64,000 nucleotides of DNA, taken from assembly GCF_040499845.1 (NCBI RefSeq), contig NZ_CP159342.1:3782001-3846000 (forward strand), read 5' to 3'. The DNA is from Micromonospora sp. CCTCC AA 2012012. GTDB taxonomy: Bacteria > Actinomycetota > Actinomycetes > Mycobacteriales > Micromonosporaceae. This document shows positions 1-9,804 of this stretch, in pieces; positions within the stretch are counted from its first letter, which is position 1, and the number at the start of each line of letters is the position of its first letter. The notes beneath the pieces are model-generated. The model was not told the origin of the DNA, did not search any database, and was given only the letters and a program-made list of their open reading frames with translations. The position numbers were made by a program, and so were the translations under genes.

Positions 1-150
1 GACGTCGTGCACCTCCTGGGAGGCCACGGGCGCGCCGATCGGCTGACCGTCGAGGGTCGCCTCGACCCGGTCCAGGAAGGCGTCGACCTCGTCGACCTTG
101 TATCCCCGGCGGAGCGCCTTACGCCGGAAACGCTGACCCTGACTCGCCAC
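1..150 (-). CDS. DivIVA-domain protein, N-terminal 50 residues only
   Basis: This is the 5' end of a gene that runs off the left edge. The visible 50 residues contain a DivIVA-type signature (RRGYKVDEVDAFLDRVEATL), as found at the N-terminus of DivIVA/Wag31-like coiled-coil proteins that bind curved membrane and organise polar growth or division. The GTG start at 150 is supported by a CAGGAG ribosome binding site a few bases upstream. It lies 31 bases after rlmN on the same strand, so the two are probably cotranscribed. Everything after the N-terminal motif is outside the window. It may therefore be a short DivIVA-domain protein rather than the main DivIVA. Confidence 0.8.
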   Translation of the reverse strand, partial: MASQGQRFRRKALRRGYKVDEVDAFLDRVEATLDGQPIGAPVASQEVHDV

Positions 151-181
151 TATGTCTCCTGGTCTCGTTCGCTACGCCCGG

Positions 182-1330
182 TCACGCCGTTGCCTCGCGC
201 GGCGCATCGGTGTCCCTGTCCTCGGCGGCGGCGAGCTGCCCACACGCGCCGTCGATCTCGCGTCCCCGGGTGTCCCGCACGGTGGTCGACACCCCGGCGT
301 CGCGCAACCGCCGGACGAACTCCCGCTCGACCGGCTTCGGGCTGGCGTCCCAACGGCTGCCCGGAGTCGGGTTGAGCGGGATGAGGTTCACGTGGGCCAG
401 CTTGCCGGCCAGCAGCCGCCCGAGCAGATCGGCTCTCCACGGCTGGTCGTTCACGTCCTTGATCATCGCGTACTCGATCGACACGCGACGCCCCGTCGTG
501 GCGGCGTAGTCCCATGCCGCGTCCAGCACCTCGGACACCTTCCAGCGCTGGTTGACCGGGACGAGTTCGTCGCGAAGCTCATCATCGGGGGCGTGCAGCG
601 ACAACGCAAGGGTCACTGAGAGGTCTTCGCTGGCCAGTCGGCGGATGGCCGGCACCAGCCCCACCGTGGAAACGGTGATGTGGCGCTGCGACAGGCCGAG
701 CCCCTCGGGGGCCGGCGTGACGAGCCGCCGGATCGCCGCGACCACCCGGGAGTAGTTGGCGAGCGGCTCGCCCATGCCCATGAAGACGACGTGCGACAGC
801 CGCGGCGGGGAGCCGGCGACGGCACCGGAGGCGGCCACCCCGGCGAGGTAGACGGCCTGGTCGACGATCTCCGCGGTGGAGAGGTTGCGGGTCAGCCCGG
901 CCTGGCCGGTGGCGCAGAACGGGCAGGCCATGCCGCAGCCGGCCTGGCTGGAGATGCAGACGGTGACCCGGTCCGGGTAGCCCATCAGCACGCTCTCCAC
1001 CAGCGAGCCGTCGTGCAGCCGCCAGAGCGCCTTGCGGGTGGCGCCGTCGTCGCAGGCCAGCTCGCGTACCGGGGTGAGCAGGGTGGGCAGCAGCGCGCCG
1101 GCGAGCTTCTCGCGGGTGGCCGCCGGCAGGTCGGTCATCTGGGCGGCGTCGCGCACCAGCCGGCCGAAGTAGTGGTGGGAGATCTGCTTGGCACGGAACG
1201 CCGGCTCGCCCAGCTCGGTGGCGAGCGCCTGCCGACCCGGCAGGTCCAGGTCGGCGAGGTGCCGCGGCGGCATCGCCGGCCGGCGGCCGCGGGCGTCGGG
1301 GTCTACGGAGATCAGGGGGAGGCTCGTCAT
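182..1330 (-). CDS. rlmN: 23S rRNA/tRNA adenine-C2 methyltransferase RlmN
   Basis: A radical SAM enzyme that methylates C2 of A2503 in 23S rRNA and of A37 in some tRNAs. The 382-residue product has the cluster motif CGMACPFC at about residues 132-139 (three cysteines holding a 4Fe-4S cluster). It also has the GMGEP motif and a late cysteine in IDGACGQL that would be the mechanistic methyl-carrying cysteine. Length matches the family. I chose the ATG at 1330 because in-frame sequence further upstream is low-complexity and lies in the gap before cdsA. The gene sits 104 bases downstream of cdsA, in the usual actinobacterial frr-cdsA-rlmN order. Confidence 0.95.
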   Translation of the reverse strand: MTSLPLISVDPDARGRRPAMPPRHLADLDLPGRQALATELGEPAFRAKQISHHYFGRLVRDAAQMTDLPAATREKLAGALLPTLLTPVRELACDDGATRKALWRLHDGSLVESVLMGYPDRVTVCISSQAGCGMACPFCATGQAGLTRNLSTAEIVDQAVYLAGVAASGAVAGSPPRLSHVVFMGMGEPLANYSRVVAAIRRLVTPAPEGLGLSQRHITVSTVGLVPAIRRLASEDLSVTLALSLHAPDDELRDELVPVNQRWKVSEVLDAAWDYAATTGRRVSIEYAMIKDVNDQPWRADLLGRLLAGKLAHVNLIPLNPTPGSRWDASPKPVEREFVRRLRDAGVSTTVRDTRGREIDGACGQLAAAEDRDTDAPREATA

Positions 1331-1434
1331 GGCTGGTCCAGTCTGACACGCCCGGAGCGGGACGCACCCGGCCGTAGGTGCCGAATCGACCCCGACCAGG
1401 CAACCGAGCCGGCTCCGGCGGCGTGATCCATGCC

Positions 1435-2754
1435 TCAACCCGCCAGCGGGGCGAAGACGGCGAGCAGCAGGTAGGCCGTGGGGACCGCGAAGAGGATCGA
1501 GTCCAGCCGGTCCATCAGGCCACCGTGACCCGGCAGCAGGTTGCTCATGTCCTTCACGCCCAGATCCCGCTTGATCATCGACTCGGCGAGGTCGCCGAGG
1601 ACCGCCGCGCAGGAGACCGCCACCCCGAAGAGCGCACCCCACCAGGGAGCCACGTCGAAGAAGAGCCAGATCAGCACCGCGCTGCCGACCGCCGCCGCGG
1701 TCACCGACCCGGCGAAGCCCTCCCAGGACTTCTTCGGGCTGATCGACGGGGCCATCGGGTGCTTGCCGAAGGAGACGCCGGCCGCGTACCCGCCGGTGTC
1801 GGAGAGGACCACCGCGACGAGGGTCGCCAGGACCCGCAGCCGCCCGTCCCCCGGCGCCGCGGCCAGCATCGCCGCGAAGCCGGCCAGGAAGGGCACGTAG
1901 ACGGCGATCAGGGTGGCCGCGGTCAGGTCCCGCTGGTAGTTGCCGGGGCCGTCGCCGAGCCGCCAGATCATCGTGCCGAGCACGGTCACCAGCAGGCCCA
2001 GGCTCAGCGCGTCCGGGCCGGCGAACCAGGCCAGCCCGACGGTGAGCACGCCACCGGCGATCAGCGGCACCAGCGGCGGGTGCGCGCCGCTGCGGCGTAC
2101 CGCCCGGGCCATCTCCCAGGTGCCGACCGCCACGGCGGCGGCGATCACCCCGAGGAACGCCAGCGGATAGAAGAAGAGCGGCACCAGGATCACCGCGCCG
2201 AGGCCCAGCCCCACCCCGATCGCGGCCGGCAGGTTCCGCCCGGCGCGGCTGGGCGCGGCCTGCAGGGTGGGCGGCCGGTCGGCGCTGGCCCGGCGACGCC
2301 CCCGGGCCCGCCGTCCCGCCGGGGCCGCCGGCTCCGGGTCGGGCGCCGCGTCGGCCCGCACCGGCGCGAGCTGCGCCGTCGGGTACTCGTCGTCCCGACC
2401 GGGTTCGTCGTGGTCGTCCCGGTCGCGTCCGGAACGGCCGTCGACCCGGCCGGCGCGCTCGTCGTACGCGCCGGGGCGCTCGTCGGGGCCGCCGAGCTGC
2501 CCGGTGTACGGGGCGGGGCGGCCGGCGCGGGCCGGCTCGTGCCGGTCGACGTCGGGTCGGGCGTACGGCTCGGCGTACGGGTCCACCGTCGGCCGGGGCC
2601 GGCGGTGCGGCTCGGCGTACGCCTCAGGGTTGCCGCCCGGCCGCCGCCGCGGACCCGGCTCCAGGTCGGTCTCCGGCCAGGGCAGCGCGGGCGGGCGGTC
2701 CGGCCGGTCCCAGCCTCGGGGATCGGCGGCGCCGTAGGGGTCGGGGTGGGACAT
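1435..2754 (-). CDS. cdsA: Phosphatidate cytidylyltransferase CdsA
   Basis: Makes CDP-diacylglycerol from phosphatidic acid and CTP, the branch point for membrane phospholipids. The C-terminal two thirds (from about residue 170) is a polytopic membrane domain. It ends in the CDS signature, with [12 protein letters not shown], an [17 protein letters not shown] block and [10 protein letters not shown]. The first ~165 residues are hydrophilic and rich in Pro, Arg, Asp and Tyr, with no recognisable domain. Such a disordered cytoplasmic extension is common in actinomycete CdsA. The ATG at 2754 gives the full extension; a shorter start inside the disordered part cannot be excluded. It lies downstream of frr, separated by a terminator-like hairpin. 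Confidence 0.93.
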   Translation of the reverse strand: MSHPDPYGAADPRGWDRPDRPPALPWPETDLEPGPRRRPGGNPEAYAEPHRRPRPTVDPYAEPYARPDVDRHEPARAGRPAPYTGQLGGPDERPGAYDERAGRVDGRSGRDRDDHDEPGRDDEYPTAQLAPVRADAAPDPEPAAPAGRRARGRRRASADRPPTLQAAPSRAGRNLPAAIGVGLGLGAVILVPLFFYPLAFLGVIAAAVAVGTWEMARAVRRSGAHPPLVPLIAGGVLTVGLAWFAGPDALSLGLLVTVLGTMIWRLGDGPGNYQRDLTAATLIAVYVPFLAGFAAMLAAAPGDGRLRVLATLVAVVLSDTGGYAAGVSFGKHPMAPSISPKKSWEGFAGSVTAAAVGSAVLIWLFFDVAPWWGALFGVAVSCAAVLGDLAESMIKRDLGVKDMSNLLPGHGGLMDRLDSILFAVPTAYLLLAVFAPLAG

Positions 2755-2950
2755 CAGGCACCGAGCGGACGCGGTACGAGATCCACCACATGACGCAAGA
2801 CCAAGACATCCCCTACAGGCGTGCGAAGTTCCGGTTGACCGGCCCGACAGCCGGCTGATCCCCGCCGTTCACCCGGTGGTGGTCGGGAATCGTGCCGAGC
2901 CTACTGCACCCGGGAACCCGGCACGGCGGACGATGGCCCACCGACGACGA

Positions 2951-2996
2951 CGGCACCGGGTCCGCCACCCGGGTGGGCGGCGACACACCGGTGCCG
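2951..2996 (-). terminator. Hairpin downstream of frr
   Basis: A 9-bp perfect outer stem (CGGCACCGG at 2951-2959 with its complement at 2988-2996) encloses a second GC-rich stem at 2962-2980. It begins about 18 bases after the frr stop on the minus strand. There is no T-run, as is usual for actinobacterial hairpin terminators. It probably ends the pyrH-frr transcript before cdsA. Confidence 0.5.
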
Positions 2997-3013
2997 GCGG
3001 CGTCGTCGGACGC

Positions 3014-3571
3014 TCAGACCTCGAGCAGCTCGGTTTCCTTGTGCTTGACCAGCTCGTCGACACCGGAGACGAAGCGCTGGGTCAGGTCGTCCAGCTCCTT
3101 CTCGGCGCGGCGGCCCTCGTCCTCGCCGACCTCGCCGTCCTTGACCAGACGGTCCAGCTCTTCCTTGCCCTTGCGACGGATGTTGCGGACGGCCACCTTG
3201 GCCTCCTCACCCTTGTGCCGGGCCACCTTGATCATCTCGCGGCGCCGCTCCTCGGTCATCTGCGGGAGCAGGATGCGCAGCTGGTTGCCCTCGTTGTTCG
3301 GGTTCACGCCGAGGTCCGAGTCGCGGATCGCCTTCTCCATGGCGTTGATCTGCGAGTTGTCGTACGGCTTGATGATCACCATGCGCGGCTCGGGGACGCC
3401 GATGGACGCCATCTGGGGCAGCGGGGTCGGGGTGCCGTAGTAGTCGATGATGACCTTGGAGAACATGGCGGCGTTGGCGCGACCGGTGCGGATGGCGCCG
3501 AACTCCTCCTTGGCGTGCTCGATGGCACGCTCCATCTTCTCCTCGGCCTCGAGGAGGGTGTCGTCGATCAC
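3014..3571 (-). CDS. frr: Ribosome recycling factor
   Basis: RRF splits post-termination ribosomes together with EF-G. The product has 185 residues, the family length. It carries the N-terminal [11 protein letters not shown] motif and the conserved tail region with [16 protein letters not shown] and the LDDLTQRFV helix. The GTG start at 3571 follows a GAGGAGACCG ribosome binding site. It is 81 bases downstream of pyrH, the standard pyrH-frr pairing. Confidence 0.97.
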   Translation of the reverse strand: MIDDTLLEAEEKMERAIEHAKEEFGAIRTGRANAAMFSKVIIDYYGTPTPLPQMASIGVPEPRMVIIKPYDNSQINAMEKAIRDSDLGVNPNNEGNQLRILLPQMTEERRREMIKVARHKGEEAKVAVRNIRRKGKEELDRLVKDGEVGEDEGRRAEKELDDLTQRFVSGVDELVKHKETELLEV

Positions 3572-3652
3572 CGGTCTCCTCGCCTCCTTCTTGTGCTCGT
3601 CGTGGGCTCTGCGGGATGTCGTGGGGAGGGCCGCTGTCGTCGGCGGCGCCGC

Positions 3653-4420
3653 TCAGGCGGTGATCAGGGTGCCGATCTTCTCGCCACTGACGGCGCGGAC
3701 GATGGTGTCGTCGCCCTGCGCGCCGAAGACCAGCATCGGCAGGCCGTTCTCCATGCAGAGGCTGAACGCCGCCGCGTCGGCCACCCGCAGGTTGCGGCGC
3801 AGCACCTCGGAGAAGGTGATCGAGTCGAGCTTGCTGGCCGTCGGGTCGATCCGGGGATCGGCGGTGTAGACGGCGTCCACGCCGTTCTTGCTCATCAGCA
3901 CCACGTCGGCGCGGATCTCCAGCGCCCGCTGGGCGGCCACCGTGTCGGTGGAGAAGTACGGCATGCCGGCACCGGCGCCGAAGATGACCACGCGGCCCTT
4001 CTCCAGGTGCCGGATCGCCCGCAGCGGGATGTACGGCTCGGCGACCTGGGCCATGGTGATCGCGCTCTGCACCCGGGTCTCGATGCCCTCCTTCTCCAGG
4101 AAGTCCTGGAGCGCCAGGCAGTTCATCACCGTGCCGAGCATGCCCATGTAGTCGGCCCGGGCCCGGTCCATGCCGCGCTTCTGCAGCTCCGCGCCGCGGA
4201 AGAAGTTGCCGCCGCCGACCACCACGGAGACCTGCACGCCGCGGCGGACCACGGTGGCGATCTGCCGGGCGATGGCCTGGACGACATCGGGGTCGACGCC
4301 GATCGCGCCGCCGCCGAAGACCTCGCCGGAGAGCTTCAGCACCACCCGACGAGCCCGCCCGGGCGGCGGGGCGGTCGGATCATCCGCCGCCAGGCTCCGG
4401 TCACTCACAACCTGCGTCAT
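3653..4420 (-). CDS. pyrH: Uridylate kinase (UMP kinase)
   Basis: Phosphorylates UMP to UDP in pyrimidine nucleotide synthesis. The 255-residue product belongs to the bacterial amino-acid-kinase-fold UMP kinases: [14 protein letters not shown] near the N-terminus, [10 protein letters not shown], a [16 protein letters not shown] helix and the [13 protein letters not shown] block. The ~22 residues before the kinase core form a short variable extension. The ATG at 4420 has a GGAAGGG upstream. A TAGGGT hexamer at 4484-4489 on the minus strand could be its own -10 element, placed just after the tsf terminator hairpin. Confidence 0.96.
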   Translation of the reverse strand: MTQVVSDRSLAADDPTAPPPGRARRVVLKLSGEVFGGGAIGVDPDVVQAIARQIATVVRRGVQVSVVVGGGNFFRGAELQKRGMDRARADYMGMLGTVMNCLALQDFLEKEGIETRVQSAITMAQVAEPYIPLRAIRHLEKGRVVIFGAGAGMPYFSTDTVAAQRALEIRADVVLMSKNGVDAVYTADPRIDPTASKLDSITFSEVLRRNLRVADAAAFSLCMENGLPMLVFGAQGDDTIVRAVSGEKIGTLITA

Positions 4421-4492
4421 CCGACCCGCCCTTCCCGTCGCGGCACCGTACGTGCGCCGCGTGCCGCGTTGCTGCCCTTGCCGACCCTATGT

Positions 4493-4540
4493 GACGAGGA
4501 GGCCGCGGTGCCTGTCGCGTACACCGGCGGCCTCCTCGTC
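4493..4540 (-). terminator. Terminator hairpin after tsf
   Basis: A perfect 14-bp inverted repeat (4493-4506 with 4527-4540, arm GACGAGGAGGCCGC) has a 20-base loop that can itself pair (GGTG/CACC). It lies 45 bases downstream of the tsf stop codon. It would separate rpsB-tsf from pyrH-frr. Confidence 0.65.
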
Positions 4541-4584
4541 GACGTTCCCTGCCCACGGGCGCGTCATGCGCCCGATCCGGCGGC

Positions 4585-5412
4585 TCAGGCCTGGCCGACC
4601 TCGAACCGCAGGAAGCGGGTGACCTCGATGCCGGCGTCGGCCAGCACCTGCTTCACCGTCTTCTTGTTGTCGGCGACCGACGCCTGCTCGACCAGGACGT
4701 AGTCCTTGAAGAAGGAGTTCACCCGGCCCTCGACGATCTTCGGCAGCGCCGCCTCGGGCTTGTTTTCCTCGCGGGCGGTCTGCTCGGCGATGCGCCGCTC
4801 GGACTCGACGACCTCGGCCGGCACCTCGTCACGGGTGAGGTACTTCGGCCGCATCGCGGCGATCTGCATGGCCACGGCGCGGGCGTCGGCGTCGCCGGCC
4901 TCGTCGGTCTTGCCGGCGTACTCCACCAGCACGCCGACGGCGGGCGGCAGGTCCTGGCTCTTGCGGTGCAGGTAGACCGCGGTGGTGCCGTCCAGCTTGG
5001 CGAAGCGGTTCAGCACCAGCTTCTCGCCGATCTTGGCGGACTGCTCCTGGATCAGGTCGGCGACCGGCTTGCCGTCGATCGAGCTGGCCAGCAGCTCCTC
5101 GGCGGTGCCGGCGCCGCTGCGCTCGCCGTGCTCGACGAGCTGCTGGGCCAGGGCGATGAAGGCGTCGTTCTTGGCGACGAAGTCGGTCTCGCAGTTGAGC
5201 TCGAGCAGCGCCTTGCCGGAGTGCGCGACCAGGCCGTTGGCGGCGGTACGGCCGGCCCGCTTGCCGACGTCCTTGGCGCCCTTGACGCGCAGGATCTCGA
5301 TGGCCTTGTCGAAGTCGCCCTCAGCCTCGGTCAGCGCCTTCTTGGAGTCCATCATGCCGGCGCCGGTGAGGTCGCGGAGCTTCTTGACGTCCGCGGCGGT
5401 GAAGTTGGACAT
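4585..5412 (-). CDS. tsf: Translation elongation factor Ts
   Basis: EF-Ts is the guanine nucleotide exchange factor for EF-Tu. The 275-residue product begins with [20 protein letters not shown] and contains [35 protein letters not shown] and a C-terminal core ending in [17 protein letters not shown]. These are the diagnostic TS-N (UBA-like) and dimerisation domains. The ATG at 5412 is preceded by GAGAGAG. It follows rpsB, with a hairpin in the 132-base gap that may reduce read-through and set the S2 to EF-Ts ratio. Confidence 0.97.
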   Translation of the reverse strand: MSNFTAADVKKLRDLTGAGMMDSKKALTEAEGDFDKAIEILRVKGAKDVGKRAGRTAANGLVAHSGKALLELNCETDFVAKNDAFIALAQQLVEHGERSGAGTAEELLASSIDGKPVADLIQEQSAKIGEKLVLNRFAKLDGTTAVYLHRKSQDLPPAVGVLVEYAGKTDEAGDADARAVAMQIAAMRPKYLTRDEVPAEVVESERRIAEQTAREENKPEAALPKIVEGRVNSFFKDYVLVEQASVADNKKTVKQVLADAGIEVTRFLRFEVGQA

Positions 5413-5500
5413 GACTCTCTCTTCGGTGTCGTGTCGGTGGGATGGTCTGCGTGCCGGTCTACCCGGATCCGGGCCGGACGTGCCCGGCGTACCCGCCGCG

Positions 5501-5530
5501 CCCCGCCGTCCGTGACGACGGACGGCGGGG
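5501..5530 (-). terminator. Hairpin between rpsB and tsf
   Basis: A perfect 13-bp inverted repeat (arm CCCCGCCGTCCGT at 5501-5513, partner 5518-5530) with the tetraloop GACG starts about 14 bases after the rpsB stop on the minus strand. Because tsf follows in the same direction, this is better read as an attenuator or RNA processing signal than as a complete stop. Confidence 0.55.
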
Positions 5531-5544
5531 GCGCGACGGTGCGG

Positions 5545-6423
5545 TCACTCCGCGGCGGCGGTCGCCGGCTGCTCGGCGGGCTGCTCGGTCGGCTGGGCGG
5601 GCTGCTCGGCGGCCTGCGCCGGCTCCTCGTCCGCCTTCTTCGGCTGCTCCAGCAGCTCGCGCTCCCACTCGGCCAACGGCTCGTCGGCGCCAACACCCGG
5701 CTCGGGCTTCTCGTCGCCACCGCGACGACGGCCGGAGCGGGCGATCAGACCGTCGGCGACGGCGGCGGCCACGACCTTGGTCAGCAGCTCGGCCGACCGG
5801 ATCGCGTCGTCGTTGCCCGGGATCGGGAAGTCGACCTCGTCCGGGTCGCAGTTGGTGTCGAGCACCGCGATCACCGGGATGCCCAGCTTGCGGGCCTCGT
5901 CGACGGCGATGTGCTCCTTCTTGGTGTCGACGATCCACACCGCGGCCGGGAGCTTCTGCATGTCCCGCAGACCACCGAGGGTCTTGGTCAGCTTGATCTT
6001 CTCGCGGGAGAGCTGCAGGGTCTCCTTCTTGGTGTAACCGGCGGCGGTGCCGCTCAGGTCACCCAGGGCCTCCAGCTCCTTCATCCGCTGAAGGCGCTTG
6101 TACACCGTCTGGAAGTTGGTCAGCATGCCGCCGAGCCAGCGGTGGTTGACGAACGGCTGACCGACCCGGGTCGCCTGCTCGGCGATGGCCTCCTGGGCCT
6201 GCTTCTTGGTGCCGACGAAGAGGATGCTGCCACCCTCGGCGACGGTGCCCCGCACGAAGTCGTACGCCTTCTCGATGTAGTCGAGGGTCTGGCGCAGGTC
6301 GATGATGTAGATGCCGTTGCGCTCCGTCATGATGAAGCGCTTCATCTTCGGGTTCCAGCGCCGGGTCTGGTGCCCGAAGTGGACACCGCTCTCCAGCAGC
6401 TGACGCATGGTCACGACGGCCAT
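5545..6423 (-). CDS. rpsB: 30S ribosomal protein S2
   Basis: S2 of the small ribosomal subunit. The 292-residue product starts [20 protein letters not shown] and has the S2 signatures [45 protein letters not shown] and [14 protein letters not shown]. After about residue 250 it ends in a ~40-residue Ala/Glu/Gln/Pro-rich tail with repeated AEQPAQ-like units, presumably disordered. Start ATG 6423 has GAGGAGTACCCCACC in front. In-frame sequence upstream belongs to the structured leader and is not coding. It heads the rpsB-tsf pair. Confidence 0.97.
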   Translation of the reverse strand: MAVVTMRQLLESGVHFGHQTRRWNPKMKRFIMTERNGIYIIDLRQTLDYIEKAYDFVRGTVAEGGSILFVGTKKQAQEAIAEQATRVGQPFVNHRWLGGMLTNFQTVYKRLQRMKELEALGDLSGTAAGYTKKETLQLSREKIKLTKTLGGLRDMQKLPAAVWIVDTKKEHIAVDEARKLGIPVIAVLDTNCDPDEVDFPIPGNDDAIRSAELLTKVVAAAVADGLIARSGRRRGGDEKPEPGVGADEPLAEWERELLEQPKKADEEPAQAAEQPAQPTEQPAEQPATAAAE

Positions 6424-6442
6424 GGTGGGGTACTCCTCAAGA

Positions 6443-6610
6443 TCCCTGGTTGTCACGCCCGGCCGGTGGCCGGGCGTCCTGGCGCCTGGTCGTCGGCCGT
6501 GGTGGGCACCGAAACAGGATCGGGACCAGGGAGGCCGCCGCCCCACGACGAACCGTGGAGAGGGCGCGCGAGGTCGACCGCACGAGGGCGGTCGCCAGTT
6601 GACCAGTGTA
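6443..6610 (-). promoter_or_regulatory. Structured leader and possible promoter of rpsB
   Basis: The ~180 bases before rpsB hold nested inverted repeats. A perfect 9-bp hairpin (CGCCCGGCC at 6456-6464, partner 6468-6476, loop GGT) lies inside an 8-bp outer pairing (6443-6450 with 6525-6532). A further small hairpin is at 6543-6558. A TACACT hexamer at 6605-6610 on the minus strand could be the -10 box; no good -35 is seen. The inner hairpin ends about 20 bases before the ribosome binding site, so it could serve S2 autoregulation. That role is inference. Confidence 0.4.
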
Positions 6611-6686
6611 CGCGCCCCCTCGGCCACCCGGCCCCCGGGTTCGCGCAGGGGCCGCCGCCCCCTGCCGCCGCTCCCCGACGGCGGGC

Positions 6687-7697
6687 TCAGCCGACCGCGA
6701 GGGCCGCCGCGACGAAGAGCACCAGCCCGACGGTGAGGTACGCCGTCGGCGGCCGGAGCCAGCCCCGCGAGCCGTCCGCGAGGGCCAACCCGCCGGTCCG
6801 CAGCCCGTACAGGCCGGCCGCGAAGATCGGCAGGCCCGCCACCAGGAAGGTGCCGACCACCACGTGCGAGGCCGACACCGGGTCGCCGACCAGGCCGTGC
6901 AGCAGCACCCGCAGCGCGGGGACCTCGAAGACCAGCACCAGCGCCGCCAGCAGCACGGCCAGCGCCGGCCGGCGGGTCCGGTAGACCCCGTCCCCGGGCG
7001 GCGGCCCGTCCGGGCGGGGCAGGACGGCCGGCATCGGACCGGTCGGCATCTCCAGCGGGTGCGGCACGCCGGTCATCGTCGACGGGCCGGACGGCGGCTC
7101 ACCCGCACCGAACGCGGTGGGACCGGACGGGGCTGGGCCGGTCGGCCGTTCGCCGACGACCAGGGGCGTCGGGCCGGACGGCCGGTCACCGACGGTCAAC
7201 GGCGCCGCAGCAGCGTGGGCCGCCCCGTCCGGGCGGGACGGCTCGACGATCGGGTAACCGCCGAGCGGAGCCGGCCGCAGTGCGTCGGATGTCCGGTCCG
7301 TGCCGAGCGGGTCGGCGGTGTCCCGCAGGCCGACGCCGAGCGGGTCGACGGTCTCGCGGGCCGCCCGGCGGCCACCGCGCTCGCCGGGCAGCTCACCGGA
7401 GACCTCGGAGGGGTCCGGCTCACCCCGGCGGGAACGGCCGCGGTAACCGTCGGGGTCCTGGCGTACGTCACCGAGCGGGTCGGCCGCGCCGAAGCGCCCG
7501 GTGTCGGCGTACCGGGGCGGGGCGTCGGCGTACCGGCCCTCGTCGGCACCGCCGCGCTGCTCCGGGACGCGGAAGTCGTCGTCGCGGTGGCGGGGATCGT
7601 CCGTGTTGCGCCAGTCCGCCTCGGTGTAGCCCCGGTCGCTCCAGCGCGACCCCTGCTGATCGTCGGGAAAGCTCCGTCGTCCGTCCACGACCGGCAC
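6687..7697 (-). CDS. Unknown protein with disordered N-terminus and three membrane helices
   Basis: I do not recognise this 336-residue protein. The first ~230 residues are hydrophilic and rich in Arg, Asp, Gly and Pro, with degenerate repeats of the type [19 protein letters not shown]. The last ~100 residues hold three hydrophobic helices, around [38 protein letters not shown] and [18 protein letters not shown]. This suggests an integral membrane anchor with a long cytoplasmic disordered arm. The GTG at 7697 was chosen because TGGAGCC lies 11 bases upstream; an ATG at about 7757 lacks a ribosome binding site. It stands alone between rpsB and the divergent yraN cluster. Confidence 0.7.
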   Translation of the reverse strand: MPVVDGRRSFPDDQQGSRWSDRGYTEADWRNTDDPRHRDDDFRVPEQRGGADEGRYADAPPRYADTGRFGAADPLGDVRQDPDGYRGRSRRGEPDPSEVSGELPGERGGRRAARETVDPLGVGLRDTADPLGTDRTSDALRPAPLGGYPIVEPSRPDGAAHAAAAPLTVGDRPSGPTPLVVGERPTGPAPSGPTAFGAGEPPSGPSTMTGVPHPLEMPTGPMPAVLPRPDGPPPGDGVYRTRRPALAVLLAALVLVFEVPALRVLLHGLVGDPVSASHVVVGTFLVAGLPIFAAGLYGLRTGGLALADGSRGWLRPPTAYLTVGLVLFVAAALAVG

Positions 7698-7922
7698 GGT
7701 ATGCGACCGGCTCCACGCGCGCCATCCGCCCCGGTGGGTGACGAGGAGCCCGGTCATTCCGGCACGAGGAGGGTCATCGCGGGCACACGTCGAGTGACGA
7801 CGACGTCGGTCGCATAGCACAGCGACGGCATGATCGTCCGGTCGTCCACAGGCCGGTCCGTCATCCACAGGTCGCCGTCCCGGGGCGGCCCGCCGACCCG
7901 TCCGGCCCGCACCCTGACCGCC

Positions 7923-8282
7923 ATGACGAAGCGGAACCAGGCCGTCGGCGCGTACGGCGAGCGGTGCGCCCTGCGGCACCTGATCGAGGCGGGACTGCGC
8001 CCGGTCGCCCGGAACTGGCGCTGCCCCGACGGCGAGATCGACATCATCGCCTTCGACGGCGAGGTGCTGGCCTTCTGCGAGGTGAAGACCCGGCGTACCG
8101 GTGACTTCGGCACCCCGGCGGAGGCGGTGGTGCCGGCGAAGGCGCGCCGGCTGCGCGGCCTGGCGGCCCGATGGCTGGCGGAGACCGGCACCACCGCCGA
8201 CGAGGTGCGCTTCGACGTCCTGGCGGTCCGCGTCGCCGGCGCGGGCGCGGCCCAGGTGGAACACCTCAAAGGCGCGTTCTGA
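7923..8282 (+). CDS. YraN family protein (UPF0102), nuclease-like fold
   Basis: A 119-residue protein of the YraN/UPF0102 family, which has a PD-(D/E)xK endonuclease-like fold. Visible hallmarks are [28 protein letters not shown] and FCEVKTRR (the acidic residues and ExK of the presumed metal site) and an FDVLAV strand near the end. Biochemical function is not established in the family. It starts the cluster yraN-yifB-dprA; the stop TGA at 8280-8282 is one base before the next ATG, so translation is probably coupled. The ATG at 7923 fits the usual N-terminus. Confidence 0.9.
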   Translation: MTKRNQAVGAYGERCALRHLIEAGLRPVARNWRCPDGEIDIIAFDGEVLAFCEVKTRRTGDFGTPAEAVVPAKARRLRGLAARWLAETGTTADEVRFDVLAVRVAGAGAAQVEHLKGAF

Positions 8283-8283
8283 G

Positions 8284-9804
8284 ATGAGCTACGCCAAGGT
8301 GCTCTGCGTGGGACTGGTCGGGGTGACCGGGCACGTGGTGGAGGTGGAGGCCGACCTGGCGCCGGGGCTGCCCGCGGTGGTCATCTCGGGGCTGCCCGAC
8401 ACCGCGCTGCACGAGGCCCGCGACCGGGTCCGCGCCGCCATCGTGAACTCCGGCGAGAAGTGGCCGAACCGGCGGATCACCCTCAACCTGCTCCCGGCCA
8501 CCCTCCCCAAGTACGGCTCGGCGTTCGACCTCGCCATCGCGGCGGCGGTGCTGGGCGGCTCCGGCGAGCTGCCGTTGCTGCCCCTGGAGCGGACGGTGGT
8601 CCTCGGCGAGCTGGGCCTCGACGGGACCGTCCGACCGGTCCGTGGCGTCCTGCCGATGGTCGCGGCGGCCGCCCGGGCCGGCTTCGGCCGGGTCGTCGTA
8701 CCGGTCGACAACGCGGCCGAGGCCGCCGTCATCCCGGGGGTCCGGGTGCGCTCCGTGGACACCCTGCACCGGCTCGTCGCCTTCGTCCGCGACGGCACGC
8801 CGCTGATCGAGCCGGCGACCGCCGGGCCGACCGACGTTCCCGGCGGCCCCGACCTGGACGAGGTGGCCGGGCAGCAGCTCGGCCGCCGGGCCCTGGAGGT
8901 GGCCGCCGCGGGCGGGCACCACCTGGCGCTGCTCGGGCCCCCCGGCGCGGGCAAGACCATGCTCGCCGAACGGCTCCCCTCGATCCTGCCCGAGCTGGAC
9001 GACGAGGCCGCCCTGGAGGTCTCCGCGCTGCACTCCGTCGCCGGGCTGCTCCCCGCGGGCGGCCGACTGCTGCGCCGGCCCCCGTTCCAGGCGCCGCACC
9101 ACACCGCGACGGTGCCCTCGCTCGTCGGTGGCGGGTCCGGGCTGGCCCGCCCCGGGGCGGTGTCGCTGGCCCACCGCGGGGTGCTCTTCCTCGACGAGGC
9201 GCCCGAGTTCAGCAAGGCGGCGCTGGAGGCGCTGCGGCAGCCGCTGGAGAACGGTCGGATCCAGCTCCACCGGGCCGGCGGCGGCACGGAATACCCGGCC
9301 CGGACGCAGCTGGTGCTGGCCGCCAACCCCTGTCCCTGCGCCAAGCCCGCCGGGGACGCGTACTGCGAGTGCAGCCCGCTGGCCCGGCGGCGCTACCTCG
9401 GCCGGCTCTCCGGGCCGCTGCTGGACCGGGTCGACGTCCAGGTGCGGCTGCCCCCGGTCCGCGCGGCGGAGCTGCTCGCGGCCGGCGACGCGGGCGAATC
9501 GTCCGCCACCGTGGCCGCCCGGGTGGCCGGCGCGCGGCAGGCCGCCGCCACCCGCTGGGCGGGCACCGGCCACCGGCTGAACGCGGAGATCCCCGGCCCC
9601 CACCTGCGCCGCGCACCGTGGCGCCTGCCCGGGCGGGACACCCGGGAGCTGCGCGGGCGGCTCGACTCCGGGTCGCTCTCCGCCCGCGGATTCGACCGGA
9701 TCATCCGAATGGCCTGGACCATCGCCGACCTCGACGGGCGGGACCGCCCCGACGGCGGCGACGTCGCGGAGGCCATCCACCTGAGGACAGGAGAAGGCAC
9801 GTGA
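8284..9804 (+). CDS. YifB/ComM family Mg-chelatase-like AAA+ ATPase
   Basis: A 506-residue YifB-type ATPase. An N-terminal Lon-protease-like fold domain ([36 protein letters not shown]) is followed by a Mg-chelatase AAA+ module. Walker A is GPPGAGKTM at about residues 218-226 and Walker B is [10 protein letters not shown] at about 299-308. A cysteine-rich [14 protein letters not shown] stretch is typical of the family. ComM, the best studied member, is a helicase helping branch migration during natural transformation. Its position next to dprA fits recombination of incoming DNA. Its last four bases overlap the dprA start (GTGA). Confidence 0.92.
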   Translation: MSYAKVLCVGLVGVTGHVVEVEADLAPGLPAVVISGLPDTALHEARDRVRAAIVNSGEKWPNRRITLNLLPATLPKYGSAFDLAIAAAVLGGSGELPLLPLERTVVLGELGLDGTVRPVRGVLPMVAAAARAGFGRVVVPVDNAAEAAVIPGVRVRSVDTLHRLVAFVRDGTPLIEPATAGPTDVPGGPDLDEVAGQQLGRRALEVAAAGGHHLALLGPPGAGKTMLAERLPSILPELDDEAALEVSALHSVAGLLPAGGRLLRRPPFQAPHHTATVPSLVGGGSGLARPGAVSLAHRGVLFLDEAPEFSKAALEALRQPLENGRIQLHRAGGGTEYPARTQLVLAANPCPCAKPAGDAYCECSPLARRRYLGRLSGPLLDRVDVQVRLPPVRAAELLAAGDAGESSATVAARVAGARQAAATRWAGTGHRLNAEIPGPHLRRAPWRLPGRDTRELRGRLDSGSLSARGFDRIIRMAWTIADLDGRDRPDGGDVAEAIHLRTGEGT

